Origin: Ruminococcus sp.
GTDB lineage: Bacteria > Bacillota > Clostridia > Oscillospirales > Ruminococcaceae
Length of the DNA stretch: 64,000 nucleotides
NCBI GenBank assembly: GCA_016290875.1
Contig: JAEEVL010000003.1
Span: forward strand, 62,001-126,000
Direction: 5' to 3'
The notes below the pieces were generated by a model. It was not told where the DNA came from. It was given only the letters and a program-made list of their open reading frames with translations, and made no database searches. The position numbers were made by a program, and so were the translations under genes. Below, one piece after another: positions 41,748 through 50,264 of the stretch (the stretch's first letter is position 1; every line of letters begins with the position of its first letter).

Positions 41748-44700
41748 TACTCATCTTCCCTTTTGTTTCTGATAACCATTGCCGCACCTGCAGCTGTCAT
41801 AAGAACAGCAATACTTGCGATCATGCTGAATGGTACAGGGTAGCCGGTTTCAGGAAGTGAAGATTCACTGCTTGATTCTGTTGTAGTTGACTCAGAGGAT
41901 TCAGTAGTTTCTTCAGTGGTTGTTGCCGGTTCAGTTGGTGTTTCAACGATAGGACCATTACCGCTGAGATCATAATTCTTGCCGCTGAAATCCTTTACCT
42001 CGCCCTTTGCAACTAGCTTGCAGCCGTCATTTACAGTTATTACTGTATCGGGAGCGATGATCACGTCAACATATTCAGGAATAGTGACATCTGCTGTAAC
42101 TGTAATATTGCCGAAGAGTGTAAGTTCGGTCTTTTCGCCTGCCTTGACTGCATCTTCAACAGCAACTCTTATGTCAGCGTAGGTCTTGCCGTTGCTGAGC
42201 ATTGCTGTTGCCTGTGAATTGATGTTGATACTGTCAACTACATCACCGCATACGTCGCATACCTTAACAGCGAGTCCAGTCTGACCTCCCTGCGGAGCGT
42301 CAACAAGTACAAATCCGCCTGTAGAGCTGCACTCATGATCATCGATGCTTAACAGCTCCACTTCTTCCTTTGTACCGTCGGAATAATCAATGTGGAGAAT
42401 TCCTTTTTTACCAGCTTCCTTTGAAGTAAGCTGAATAACAGTTTCACCTGAGATAGTGATCTTTCCGTCTTCATCGGGTTCAATTCCGGCCATCTCTGTA
42501 AGCTCAAACGTATTGTTGTCTGACTGAGCTGCGAAAACTGTTTTAGGAAGAGCAAAAGTTCTTCTTGAACCGTCTACTTCCTCAACATAAACTGTTGCAG
42601 TAACCTCAGGTGACGGAGTATTAATAGTAAACAGCGATACAGGACGAATTAAATATGCGTGACCTCTGCCGCGTGAAAGCACACCGTCAAGGTAATCACC
42701 AAAACCTGTTGTGGTATAGCTTGAAGAGTGATTAATACTATGGAAAGGAGCTACAATGTAGTTGTTTCTGTAGTAAGTATATGTTGCGCGCGGATCAGTC
42801 TTGTCTGCGAAGAATGCCTGTCTGAGAGTAGTGTATGCTGAATTGGTGGACACAATATGTAAGCCACTTGTTGATTCTGTGCCGTTGTCAATGATGTTAA
42901 CTTCGTAAGGAACTGTCATTTCAGAGCCTGCAAAATTAACAGATACTGATTTGAGGATATGCTCCACAGGAAGTTCACCAAGAGCTTCTTCATAAAGACG
43001 GTTGAACCAGTAATAGCCAAAGAGCTCCGGTCTTCTTGAAGATGCTAAAAGGGTACTATACAAATGTGCATTTCTGATCTCCTTGCCGATATACTGCTCA
43101 TATACCGATTTCCAAAGATCCTTTACATTCAGTTCGATAACTGCTGATTCACCCGGAGCCAGCTCATCTACACTGATGCTTGCAACATCGTATTTGCTGA
43201 AAATGTCCATATGCTTGTCAGCTACAGGCTTGAGTTCGCCGTTTCCTCGTGAACGGTAAAGTGTGGCATCTGAGCCCTGTTCAAGTTTTGTAATTACGTT
43301 TTCGAGATCATAGATAGGCTTGTCAGAAACGTTTTCAAGCTTGATCTTTATCTTATAAAGCTCATTGTAGTATGAATATCTCGGAAGTTCAACTATCATC
43401 TTCAGTGCTGAAGCTGAATAAACGTGGAGAGAATCCTTTGATTTGAAAGTATAATCAAACTGCTCACCCTGGTTCAGACCGCTGAAAATTGCTGTCAGAT
43501 CATAGTCGCCCTCTTTATCTCCGCGGAGATACCAGTCGGCAGTCTTAACTTCATTGGGCTTAAGGTCACCGAAATCCTGTGTCTGATCACCCTTGCAGAG
43601 TGTAAGTCCCTCAGGAATATTAAGTGTAGCTGTACAGTCGGTAAGTGTCTTGGTGTCATTGTTTACGACAATGAGCTGAACATCATAGAATTCCTTGAGC
43701 CACTTGCTCTTGCCGTAGATTATCATGTACATTTCTTCTTCAACTGTCTCAGTACGAACTACATAAGCGCCGAGTCCCGGAACGTATGTAGGTGTGTTTG
43801 TGCTGATAACTACACCGGAGTTGCCTGCAACATTGATCACTACATGGTTTCGTACAGGAACGCCTGCTGTATCGAATGAAACTATCTTATCGATAACAAC
43901 GCCTGCTGCATCGAAATCAGCTTCGATAGTGTACTGGAAGCTGTTGAAGTTATCGTCGTCCGAAATATCGATGCCTGCATCAATGACCTGCTGCTTTGTC
44001 ATAGGAGTTACCTTGAGCTCACCGTCGATATTAAGACGAGTCGGCTCTGTGCTGCCTAACTCAGCAGGCTTGTCAGAAACGTTCTCCCACTCACAGATGA
44101 ACCACATAGTGGATCCGCCCGGAAGGTCATTCCACTGACCTGAGCTGTATGTGTGAATAAAGTTTTCCCGTCCGCCAACGTTATTCGGCTCACCGCTTGC
44201 CCAGTTAGAAAATCTGATAGGTTCGCCGTTGAGCCAGCAGAAATCTCCGTTTTCATCGCGGGTTCCGCCTATCCAGCAATTACCTGCGCCTGCATTTGCA
44301 ATTACATTTGTGATCTGAGTCTGTTCTTCGGGTGAAGTAATTACAGCCAGATGTCCGTTGATGCTTCTGCAGTAAGCCGCAGCATCTTCCCAGGACATAT
44401 ACTCTTTGATAACCTCATACTTTCTGATGTCGGGAAGAATAGGTGCAGTAGCAGTAGTTTCAGTTGTAGTAGTTGTTGTTTCGGTTGTTGTTGTGGTGGT
44501 AGTAGTTTCAGGAACCTCAGTAGTTGTTACGGCTGTATCATCATCGATTACCTCGATATAACCCTGCTGAATGCCTTTAGTAAATACCCATGCTTCCATG
44601 AGCTTGCCTTCGTCGTTCTCTTCGATATTGTTAAACACACCCTTGCGGCCATTACTATCGTAATAAGCTATTTCTATCGGGAACTTATCGCCTGCCCTTG

Positions 44701-45931
44701 TATCAGAAGGAAGACTCAGTTCAAATGAAAGTAATGTACCGTCTTTTCCGGAATTCGTACTGCCCTTTGTAGCAATATAGAGACTATTTCCGTCTAATTT
44801 TGTGACTTCTCTCGACATTCCCTTACATGCATCGCCGAATTCAAGGCCTCCTTTGTCGTTTCCGACCAGTGTAAGTCTTGGATCCCACTGAATAACGAAG
44901 CCGGTACTTGAATATTTTTCATCAGCACCCGAAACCTTGAGTTCGATCTTCTGAACAGGATTCTTTCTTGCTTCACTGACAGGAACGCTTAATGTACTCA
45001 GTGAAAGCGTAGGCTTAACTGTTGCTGCTGAGAGATCAAGTCCATCGGTATTGTATGCCTGACCTGCCGCTGGGCCTGATTTTACTATTGTCTTGCCGTC
45101 TTTTTCCAGTATGAAACCGAAGTTTTCTGTACCGAAAAATGCTTCTCCGATGTTTACACCGCTACTCTTGATATCATTCCATTTACCAAAGCCTTGTCCT
45201 GCAACTCCAGGATACGGGTTATAATACATCATCATAGCATTTTCGCTTGCGCTGTCAGGTTGACCCGAAGCCCAATTGGTGTAATCCATTGTTTCACCTG
45301 TTACCCAAGCGTTATTACCTGAGGCATCTCTGCTGCCGCCGATCCAGTAGCTGTTCTTATTTTCTGAAGCATCTTTGAGAAGAGCCTCTATCTGAGCCTG
45401 CTCATAAGCAGAGGTGATAACAGCAAGGTGACCGCCCTTGCTCTCACAGTAATCCTCAGCCTCCTGCCATGTCATACCTTCATTGATTATCTCATAATTG
45501 GAAGGATCGAGATAAAAAGTCCATTCAATGTCTCCTGAATACGGCAGATCGAATTCGCCGGCTCTTCCTGCTGATGCTGCTGCAAAATAGCTTAATACTA
45601 TTTCCGCGTCACGAAGAGTTACCTTTCCGTCTCCGTCAACATCTGCTGCTGCAAGGTCGATAGATGTATCATCGCCTGTTGTTACGTATTTTTCAATAAT
45701 ACTTGCGTCAACAGAGTCAATGATCTCATTGCCGTTCACGTCACCGTAATTTACTTCTGATGCGCTTACGGTATTTGTTGATACGGACTGTGCGAGTCCG
45801 GTCTGATTACCAGCTTCTGCTGCAATTGCGTTAATTGGCATCGCAGCAAATACCTGACTACCTGCTACGGCAGAAGCAGCAAGTGCAGACAAAACTCTTG
45901 TTTTGATTTTTCTGTGATCATGTGTCCACAT
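41747..45931 (-). CDS. Wall-anchored protein with dockerin, cohesin-like and two C-type lectin modules
   Basis: A 1,394-residue exported protein with a signal peptide (1 to about 38). The modules in order are: a type I dockerin (about 60-125; DVNGNEIIDSVDASIIEKYV, ADVDGDGKVTLRDAEIVLSY), a C-type lectin domain (about 145-280; WQEAEDYCESKGGHLAVIT, YWIGGSRD), a cohesin-like domain (about 305-465; VQKIELKVSGADEKYSSTGF, DKFPIEIAYYD, GKLMEAWVFTKGIQQGYIEV), a Thr-rich linker, a second C-type lectin domain (about 500-620; WEDAAAYCRSINGHLAVIT, CWIGGTRD), about 700 residues of beta-rich sequence, and a C-terminal LPETG signal (about 1359) with a membrane helix and a basic tail RNKRE. It should be fixed to the wall by sortase. 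The combination of dockerin and cohesin suggests a scaffold link in a cellulosome, with lectin modules binding glycans. The cohesin call is by pattern and should be tested by structure search. Confidence 0.78.
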   Translation of the reverse strand: MWTHDHRKIKTRVLSALAASAVAGSQVFAAMPINAIAAEAGNQTGLAQSVSTNTVSASEVNYGDVNGNEIIDSVDASIIEKYVTTGDDTSIDLAAADVDGDGKVTLRDAEIVLSYFAAASAGRAGEFDLPYSGDIEWTFYLDPSNYEIINEGMTWQEAEDYCESKGGHLAVITSAYEQAQIEALLKDASENKNSYWIGGSRDASGNNAWVTGETMDYTNWASGQPDSASENAMMMYYNPYPGVAGQGFGKWNDIKSSGVNIGEAFFGTENFGFILEKDGKTIVKSGPAAGQAYNTDGLDLSAATVKPTLSLSTLSVPVSEARKNPVQKIELKVSGADEKYSSTGFVIQWDPRLTLVGNDKGGLEFGDACKGMSREVTKLDGNSLYIATKGSTNSGKDGTLLSFELSLPSDTRAGDKFPIEIAYYDSNGRKGVFNNIEENDEGKLMEAWVFTKGIQQGYIEVIDDDTAVTTTEVPETTTTTTTTETTTTTTETTATAPILPDIRKYEVIKEYMSWEDAAAYCRSINGHLAVITSPEEQTQITNVIANAGAGNCWIGGTRDENGDFCWLNGEPIRFSNWASGEPNNVGGRENFIHTYSSGQWNDLPGGSTMWFICEWENVSDKPAELGSTEPTRLNIDGELKVTPMTKQQVIDAGIDISDDDNFNSFQYTIEADFDAAGVVIDKIVSFDTAGVPVRNHVVINVAGNSGVVISTNTPTYVPGLGAYVVRTETVEEEMYMIIYGKSKWLKEFYDVQLIVVNNDTKTLTDCTATLNIPEGLTLCKGDQTQDFGDLKPNEVKTADWYLRGDKEGDYDLTAIFSGLNQGEQFDYTFKSKDSLHVYSASALKMIVELPRYSYYNELYKIKIKLENVSDKPIYDLENVITKLEQGSDATLYRSRGNGELKPVADKHMDIFSKYDVASISVDELAPGESAVIELNVKDLWKSVYEQYIGKEIRNAHLYSTLLASSRRPELFGYYWFNRLYEEALGELPVEHILKSVSVNFAGSEMTVPYEVNIIDNGTESTSGLHIVSTNSAYTTLRQAFFADKTDPRATYTYYRNNYIVAPFHSINHSSSYTTTGFGDYLDGVLSRGRGHAYLIRPVSLFTINTPSPEVTATVYVEEVDGSRRTFALPKTVFAAQSDNNTFELTEMAGIEPDEDGKITISGETVIQLTSKEAGKKGILHIDYSDGTKEEVELLSIDDHECSSTGGFVLVDAPQGGQTGLAVKVCDVCGDVVDSININSQATAMLSNGKTYADIRVAVEDAVKAGEKTELTLFGNITVTADVTIPEYVDVIIAPDTVITVNDGCKLVAKGEVKDFSGKNYDLSGNGPIVETPTEPATTTEETTESSESTTTESSSESSLPETGYPVPFSMIASIAVLMTAAGAAMVIRNKREDE

Positions 45932-45996
45932 TTCAAAGACCTCCTTTGATATACTTATTCTTATTCTAAAAGAACGCGTTAAATCCTGCCAAGATA

Positions 45997-46025
45997 ATTA
46001 TAACAATGCAGCAAGCGGAAGTCAA
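45997..46025 (-). promoter_or_regulatory. Promoter of the wall-anchored protein gene
   Basis: On the minus strand TTGACT (46020-46025), 17-base spacer, TATAAT (45997-46002), 66 bases before the start codon. Confidence 0.85.
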
Positions 46026-46236
46026 TAAAATTGCGATTTTTAATATTTATTTTGTTGAATTATACCTAACGCGATGCTTTTGCACCTAAGCAGGTCTAAA
46101 TATGTTACAATATTAATTTTTAATTAGCATTTGTGGCTTGATTAATATTCAAATGAGTCTTTAGCGTGATAAAATTGAAATAGGAGTTCAAAATAAAAGT
46201 GATTTTTGTTCCTCCACTTCTTTGAAGAAAGGTTTT
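46026..46236. other. AT-rich intergenic stretch, no gene supported
   Basis: The weak 69-codon open frame on the minus strand (46120-46329) has no ribosome-binding site. Part of it (NIGDFDG-type text near 46290) might faintly recall an IS66-type transposase end, but the match is too weak to call. Confidence 0.4.
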
Positions 46237-46258
46237 CTGTATTGTTTTTCCAATACAG
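46237..46258. promoter_or_regulatory. Palindrome overlapping the CPBP-XRE promoter
   Basis: CTGTATTG / CAATACAG with a 6-base centre; it covers the -35 region of the promoter at 46242-46270. Confidence 0.6.
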
Positions 46259-46270
46259 ACGTGGTATAAT
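46242..46270 (+). promoter_or_regulatory. Promoter upstream of the CPBP-XRE operon
   Basis: TTGTTT (46242-46247), 17-base spacer, TATAAT (46265-46270). It leaves a leader of about 185 bases. Confidence 0.65.
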
Positions 46271-46333
46271 ATACTTGATAAGCACGACTTGACCTCACCG
46301 TCAAAATCGCCTATAAACAGCCAATGCAACGGA

Positions 46334-46353
46334 TGTTAACGTAAATGTTAACG
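46334..46353. repeat. Tandem TGTTAACG repeat in the CPBP leader
   Basis: TGTTAACG at 46334-46341 and 46346-46353, just before a TTGACA at 46358-46363 that might belong to a second promoter. Confidence 0.4.
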
Positions 46354-46428
46354 CTCATTGACAAACTTCCAAGCACAATTGGTAGACTCTTGTGTGCAGA
46401 AATGGTACGATGGATTCATCAGAAAAAA

Positions 46429-46445
46429 CTATCGTCAGACGATAG
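46429..46445. promoter_or_regulatory. Palindrome next to the CPBP ribosome-binding site
   Basis: CTATCGTC-A-GACGATAG, a perfect 8-bp inverted repeat around one central base, directly followed by AAGGAGG. Binding here or RNA pairing could block translation or transcription. Confidence 0.6.
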
Positions 46446-46460
46446 AAGGAGGAATCATTT

Positions 46461-47387
46461 ATGAATAAAAGTATCATTCACAAGCTGAGTCCATTCAACA
46501 ACTATTCGGATATGCCAGCTGCTCTTTTAGCAGTGAAAAAGCTGCTTGCGTTTTTCATATGTTATGTTCTCGGCATGATCGCAGGCAACATACTCATTAT
46601 GGGTGTCGTATTCGCGGGCGGAAAAGATCCGACACAGGGCGGAGCTTTCAGTGACAGTGTTATGGAGCTGCTCGGACTCTACGGTATGGCAGCGATCATT
46701 GCTGTTAGTATCCTTTACTGGAAGCTTATAGAGAAAAGGAAACTCTCAGAAATGGGCGTGACCAGGAATTTTTCAGGCTGGTTCATCGGCGCAGGTATAG
46801 GCGCACTGTTGATTATTGTTTCAGTTTCTGTTATAATGCTAACAGGCACTATAAAATTCAGCGGCCTTTCCGGGCACTTCAATATTGCAATGTTTCTGTT
46901 AATGTTCAGCGCATACGCCGTACAGGCAGCTTCTGAGGAGTTCCTTTCAAGAGGAGTTGTATTCTGCTCACTCAAAGACAAGGTGTCTCTTCCCGTTGCA
47001 TTCGGTGCAAATGCACTGGTATTCATCATCCCGCATATGAGTACACTGTCTGTTGCAGAGCCGATTTTCATTATCTCCGGAACAATTATTTTAGTCATTA
47101 TCTCATGCGTATTATCATTCATCACCCTTCGCACCAAGAATATATGGGCAGCCTGTGGACTTCATACGGTATGGAACTTCTGCCTTGAATGTATCTTCGG
47201 ACTGACCGTCAGCGGAAGCGAGAGCGCCGGAGTATCTGTCATAAATATGCGTACAGTAGGAAAGAATCTCCTCAACGGCGGCGTGTACGGCATAGAAGCA
47301 AGCGCAGTGACCGCTGTAACCACAGGCGCCGCAGCTATACTGATGTGGAATTCATATAAAAAAGTCCTTAAAGAAAGGCAGGCGTGA
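46461..47387 (+). CDS. CPBP-family intramembrane glutamic protease
   Basis: A 308-residue membrane protease of the CAAX/bacteriocin-processing (CPBP) family. The catalytic motif is EEFLSRG (E-E-x-x-x-R) near residue 157, with FIIPHM and HTVWNF as the second and third motifs (His and His-x-x-x-Asn). There are about eight membrane helices. ATG 46461 is preceded by AAGGAGG. An XRE regulator starts 3 bases after its stop. CPBP proteases near regulators are often linked to bacteriocin immunity or stress; no bacteriocin gene was found here. Confidence 0.92.
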   Translation: MNKSIIHKLSPFNNYSDMPAALLAVKKLLAFFICYVLGMIAGNILIMGVVFAGGKDPTQGGAFSDSVMELLGLYGMAAIIAVSILYWKLIEKRKLSEMGVTRNFSGWFIGAGIGALLIIVSVSVIMLTGTIKFSGLSGHFNIAMFLLMFSAYAVQAASEEFLSRGVVFCSLKDKVSLPVAFGANALVFIIPHMSTLSVAEPIFIISGTIILVIISCVLSFITLRTKNIWAACGLHTVWNFCLECIFGLTVSGSESAGVSVINMRTVGKNLLNGGVYGIEASAVTAVTTGAAAILMWNSYKKVLKERQA

Positions 47388-47390
47388 AAT

Positions 47391-47795
47391 ATGGAGTTTA
47401 ATAATAAACTGTATGATCTTCGCAAAAAGAAAGGTTTATCTCAGGAGGAGCTCGCAAGTCGTCTGAACGTTTCACGTCAGACCGTCAGCAAGTGGGAAGT
47501 CGGCGATTCTACGCCCGATATGGAAAAGCTCATCGCCATCAGTGATCTGTTCGATATATCACTTGACGAACTTATACTCGACAAAACTCCCGAGCCTGCA
47601 CCTAAGTCTCAGTCTGCAAGGCCCGGCGTTTACACCGAGATAAAGACTGATATAAAAGAAAAATTCCTCACGGAAGAGAACAAGAAAAAAGCTAAAAAAG
47701 GCGCAAAGACCGCACTTATCGTTTTAGGTGCTTTCCTGGCGGTTGATGTTATATCATTTGTGATATATGTTGCCATTAACGGCATTCCAAAATAA
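47391..47795 (+). CDS. XRE-family regulator with C-terminal membrane helix
   Basis: A 134-residue protein with an N-terminal XRE HTH (RKKKGLSQEELASRLNVSRQ, then VSKWEVGDSTPDMEK) and a C-terminal membrane helix (about 106-130, TALIVLGAFLAVDVISFVIY) after a Lys-rich linker. It follows the CPBP gene by 3 bases. The palindromes upstream of the operon are likely sites for it, and the tie to the membrane may let membrane state control DNA binding. Confidence 0.9.
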   Translation: MEFNNKLYDLRKKKGLSQEELASRLNVSRQTVSKWEVGDSTPDMEKLIAISDLFDISLDELILDKTPEPAPKSQSARPGVYTEIKTDIKEKFLTEENKKKAKKGAKTALIVLGAFLAVDVISFVIYVAINGIPK

Positions 47796-47814
47796 ACAAC
47801 AGGTATATATAAAT

Positions 47815-47844
47815 ACGTCCCTGCGATTCGCAGGGACGTTCTTT
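47815..47844 (+). terminator. Terminator of the CPBP-XRE operon
   Basis: ACGTCCCTGCG / CGCAGGGACGT with a 3-base loop followed by TCTTTT. It lies between convergent genes. Confidence 0.85.
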
Positions 47845-47859
47845 TATCATATTCATCAT

Positions 47860-48579
47860 TCAAAAAGCGGCTGACCATTTCGTTATTACATCATACAATT
47901 CATCAAATGACGATGCCGTATAGTTGATGTCATACTCCTTCACGGCAGCTTCCGTATAACCCTCCGGCATGAACCAACAGCTGAAAAGACCGGCATTTTT
48001 AGCTCCGAGCATATCCGATGTAAGTGAATCTCCGATAACGATACAGCTTTCATCAGGCTCGTTTACAGCCTTTTTCACATAATCAAAATACTCACGCGCT
48101 GGTTTGGAAAATCCGATAGAATCGCTGACAAACACCTCGCAAATATGCTCATTCAGTCCTGTGGAAGCTATCCTTCCCAGGGCATTTCTTGTCACGCCAT
48201 TCGTGATTATGTACACTCTGACATCCGGCAAAGCGCCGCGTATCTTTTTCAGAAAGTCCAGTGCTCCGTCCATAAGAACACCGTTATGCGACATATGGTC
48301 TATAAAATCGCTGTTTATCTTCAGAAGTTCTATTCCACTGGTATCACATCCGCACTCTTCAAACAGGCGCCTGAATCTCGTTTCAAACAGCTCTGTTTTG
48401 GAAATGAGCCCTTTTTCAAATTCCAGCCACAGTCCTTTGTTGATCTGTTTAAAGGAAGCATAATGCTCTTCCGTAAATACCTGACCGTTCTCTTCCATCA
48501 CCAATTTCAGGGCAATGTGTTCAGAGGCATGGAAATCGAGCAAAGTCTGATCCAGGTCGAATAACAGGTTATGATGCAT
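47860..48579 (-). CDS. HAD-superfamily hydrolase (YjjG/pyrimidine-nucleotidase-like)
   Basis: A 239-residue HAD phosphatase with motif I LFDLDQTLLDF, motif II YIITNGVTRN, motif III Lys in SIGFSKPARE and motif IV VIGDSLTSDMLGAKNAG, all intact. The order of these motifs and the cap fit the YjjG-type subgroup (nucleotidases for non-standard pyrimidine nucleotides), though the substrate is not proven. I chose ATG 48579, 8 bases after AAGGAG. It follows the DUF4214 gene by 38 bases, so they may share a transcript. Confidence 0.9.
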   Translation of the reverse strand: MHHNLLFDLDQTLLDFHASEHIALKLVMEENGQVFTEEHYASFKQINKGLWLEFEKGLISKTELFETRFRRLFEECGCDTSGIELLKINSDFIDHMSHNGVLMDGALDFLKKIRGALPDVRVYIITNGVTRNALGRIASTGLNEHICEVFVSDSIGFSKPAREYFDYVKKAVNEPDESCIVIGDSLTSDMLGAKNAGLFSCWFMPEGYTEAAVKEYDINYTASSFDELYDVITKWSAAF

Positions 48580-48617
48580 TATCATATCTCCTTGTTCAGA
48601 ATTCTGAACGGCTTTCA

Positions 48618-49976
48618 TTATTTTTTAAGATCCATAAGAACAGCATAGTAAGCCTCGCTGTGACCGGGACCTGTGCCGTTTGTTGCTCTTGATATTGCGA
48701 ATATCGGGTAATCGTTGCTTCTGAGAGCGCTGCCGAACGCTTCGGCTGACCAGAGATCATCAAACATCTCTGCCGGCTCGATCTCAAACTTGCCCATTAT
48801 AGCGACCGGGCTGAGAGTCCAGCTCTTGATACTTGTTGACTTGTTCACAAGTACACCGTCAATGAAATCTTTGACAGTTGAACCGTCAGGTCGGAGTTCG
48901 TCGCTCCAGAGCTTGAGTACGTCCTTTGCACGGGTGGTAGTTATATTTTCAAGAATATCCTGGCTTGTAGCTATCTTTTTCAGGCCTACGGAAGTTCTTT
49001 TATCGTTTATAGCCTTGAGGACTGCGATGTTGTACTTCCAGTCTGCGGAATTGTCCTTTGTTGCGAGCTTGTCACCGACCTTGATACCGGCTCTGCTGCA
49101 CTGTCCCTTGAATTCATCGCTGAAAAGGAAGCCGTTTGCGACATATTCGCGTGTATTCGTATAATCGAGCTTTGAGGTCCATGAATTTGCTCCGGTCTTA
49201 TCGGGAGATCTTCCGAGTATGGTGCGGTAGAGCATATCAACGAAATCAGCATTTGTGACGTGCTTTCCCTTATACTCCTTGCTGAAAATAAATCCCTGTG
49301 CGATACTTGAACCGGTCTTGCCGTTTTTCAGGCTCTTACACCAGTTTTCAAGTCCCGTTCCGTCGGGAGTTCTGCCGAGACAGTTCTTATAAAGGCGGTA
49401 TACGAAATATGTTCTCTCGTAGTTTTCGTCCTTTGCGTACATAAGATTTATACTTCCGGCATTTATGCCGTATGTCTTGCACAGCGACTTGAACTCGCTG
49501 CTTCCGACTATTCCCTTGCATACTACCTGTATACTCATACCTATGTTGAGACGGCCGCCCCAGCTTTCTGCACCTTTGGCATCGGGATAACGGTCAAGCA
49601 TAGCCTTGTAGCAGTCTCTGAGCATATCGCTGCTGCTCTTATTCTTGCCTTTATACTCATCAGAGAAGAAGAAGCCGTTTATTATATCAGAAGCAGAAGC
49701 TTTCTTTGAATTCAGCTTGTTTGTCCATGTTTTCAGACCTGTCGCATCAGGTTCACGGTCAAGAACGATATTGTACATTCTCTTTACAAAACCTTCTGTG
49801 TTCTTAGAGTATGTCACATCGTCGTACTTTCCTGAGCCGACATTTACATCATCGGATATAACGCTTACAGCCGGTTTAAAGTCAACAGCTGATGCTCCTG
49901 CGCCTGCAAGCGACGCAAAACAGCCAAAAGCCATTACAGCAGATGCCAGCAGACTTATTGATCTTGCTTTCTTCAT
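48618..49976 (-). CDS. Secreted DUF4214-repeat protein with C-terminal CAP-like domain
   Basis: A 452-residue exported protein. A signal peptide (1 to about 30, ending AGASAVDF) is followed by four DUF4214 units (LDREPDATGLKTWTNKL, LDRYPDAKGAESWGGRL, LGRTPDGTGLENWCKSL, LGRSPDKTGANSWTSKL) and a C-terminal domain (about 300-452) of CAP/SCP type (LKAINDKRTSVGLKKI, TRAKDVLKLWSDELRPDGS). ATG 49976 with CAGGAGG upstream is the real start; the frame runs open further but with no ribosome-binding site and across the promoter. Possible wall- or S-layer-associated role. The HAD gene follows 38 bases later. Confidence 0.82.
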   Translation of the reverse strand: MKKARSISLLASAVMAFGCFASLAGAGASAVDFKPAVSVISDDVNVGSGKYDDVTYSKNTEGFVKRMYNIVLDREPDATGLKTWTNKLNSKKASASDIINGFFFSDEYKGKNKSSSDMLRDCYKAMLDRYPDAKGAESWGGRLNIGMSIQVVCKGIVGSSEFKSLCKTYGINAGSINLMYAKDENYERTYFVYRLYKNCLGRTPDGTGLENWCKSLKNGKTGSSIAQGFIFSKEYKGKHVTNADFVDMLYRTILGRSPDKTGANSWTSKLDYTNTREYVANGFLFSDEFKGQCSRAGIKVGDKLATKDNSADWKYNIAVLKAINDKRTSVGLKKIATSQDILENITTTRAKDVLKLWSDELRPDGSTVKDFIDGVLVNKSTSIKSWTLSPVAIMGKFEIEPAEMFDDLWSAEAFGSALRSNDYPIFAISRATNGTGPGHSEAYYAVLMDLKK

Positions 49977-50060
49977 TGATAGTCCTCCTGTAAAAGTCCA
50001 GGAATAAAAAAAGCCTGTTCCGGCTCTCATTCCATACTTTTCTGTTATTTCTCTGCTCTT

Positions 50061-50089
50061 ACTATAACACTTTTTCGCAAATGTGTCAA
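50061..50089 (-). promoter_or_regulatory. Promoter of the DUF4214-CAP gene
   Basis: TTGACA (50084-50089), 17-base spacer, TATAGT (50061-50066) on the minus strand, 85 bases before the start codon. It lies inside the part of the open frame that precedes the chosen start, which supports that start. Confidence 0.85.
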
Positions 50090-50194
50090 CTTTTGCGCTG
50101 AATGCTGTTTTCAAGGAAAGAATCGCCCGGTTGTAAAATATGCTTGTTATCACTGTACTGCTTTGTAATATATGCCGAATAGGTATAATTTTCG

Positions 50195-50223
50195 TTGACT
50201 TTAAACAAAACAAATGCTATAAT
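50195..50223 (+). promoter_or_regulatory. Promoter of the dockerin/LRR protein gene
   Basis: TTGACT (50195-50200), 17-base spacer, TATAAT (50218-50223), 42 bases before the start codon. Confidence 0.87.
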
Positions 50224-50264
50224 ATTAATGTATATTTTATAAAATAACTCCAGGAGGGAATGAC

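Noticed and set aside
46120..46329. Possible IS66-type transposase end on the minus strand
   Set aside because: Similarity is limited to a few residues and there is no ribosome-binding site; also it overlaps the promoter of the CPBP operon.
49977..50213. Long N-terminal extension of the DUF4214-CAP protein
   Set aside because: A near-consensus promoter lies within it and the signal peptide with a good ribosome-binding site begins at 49976.
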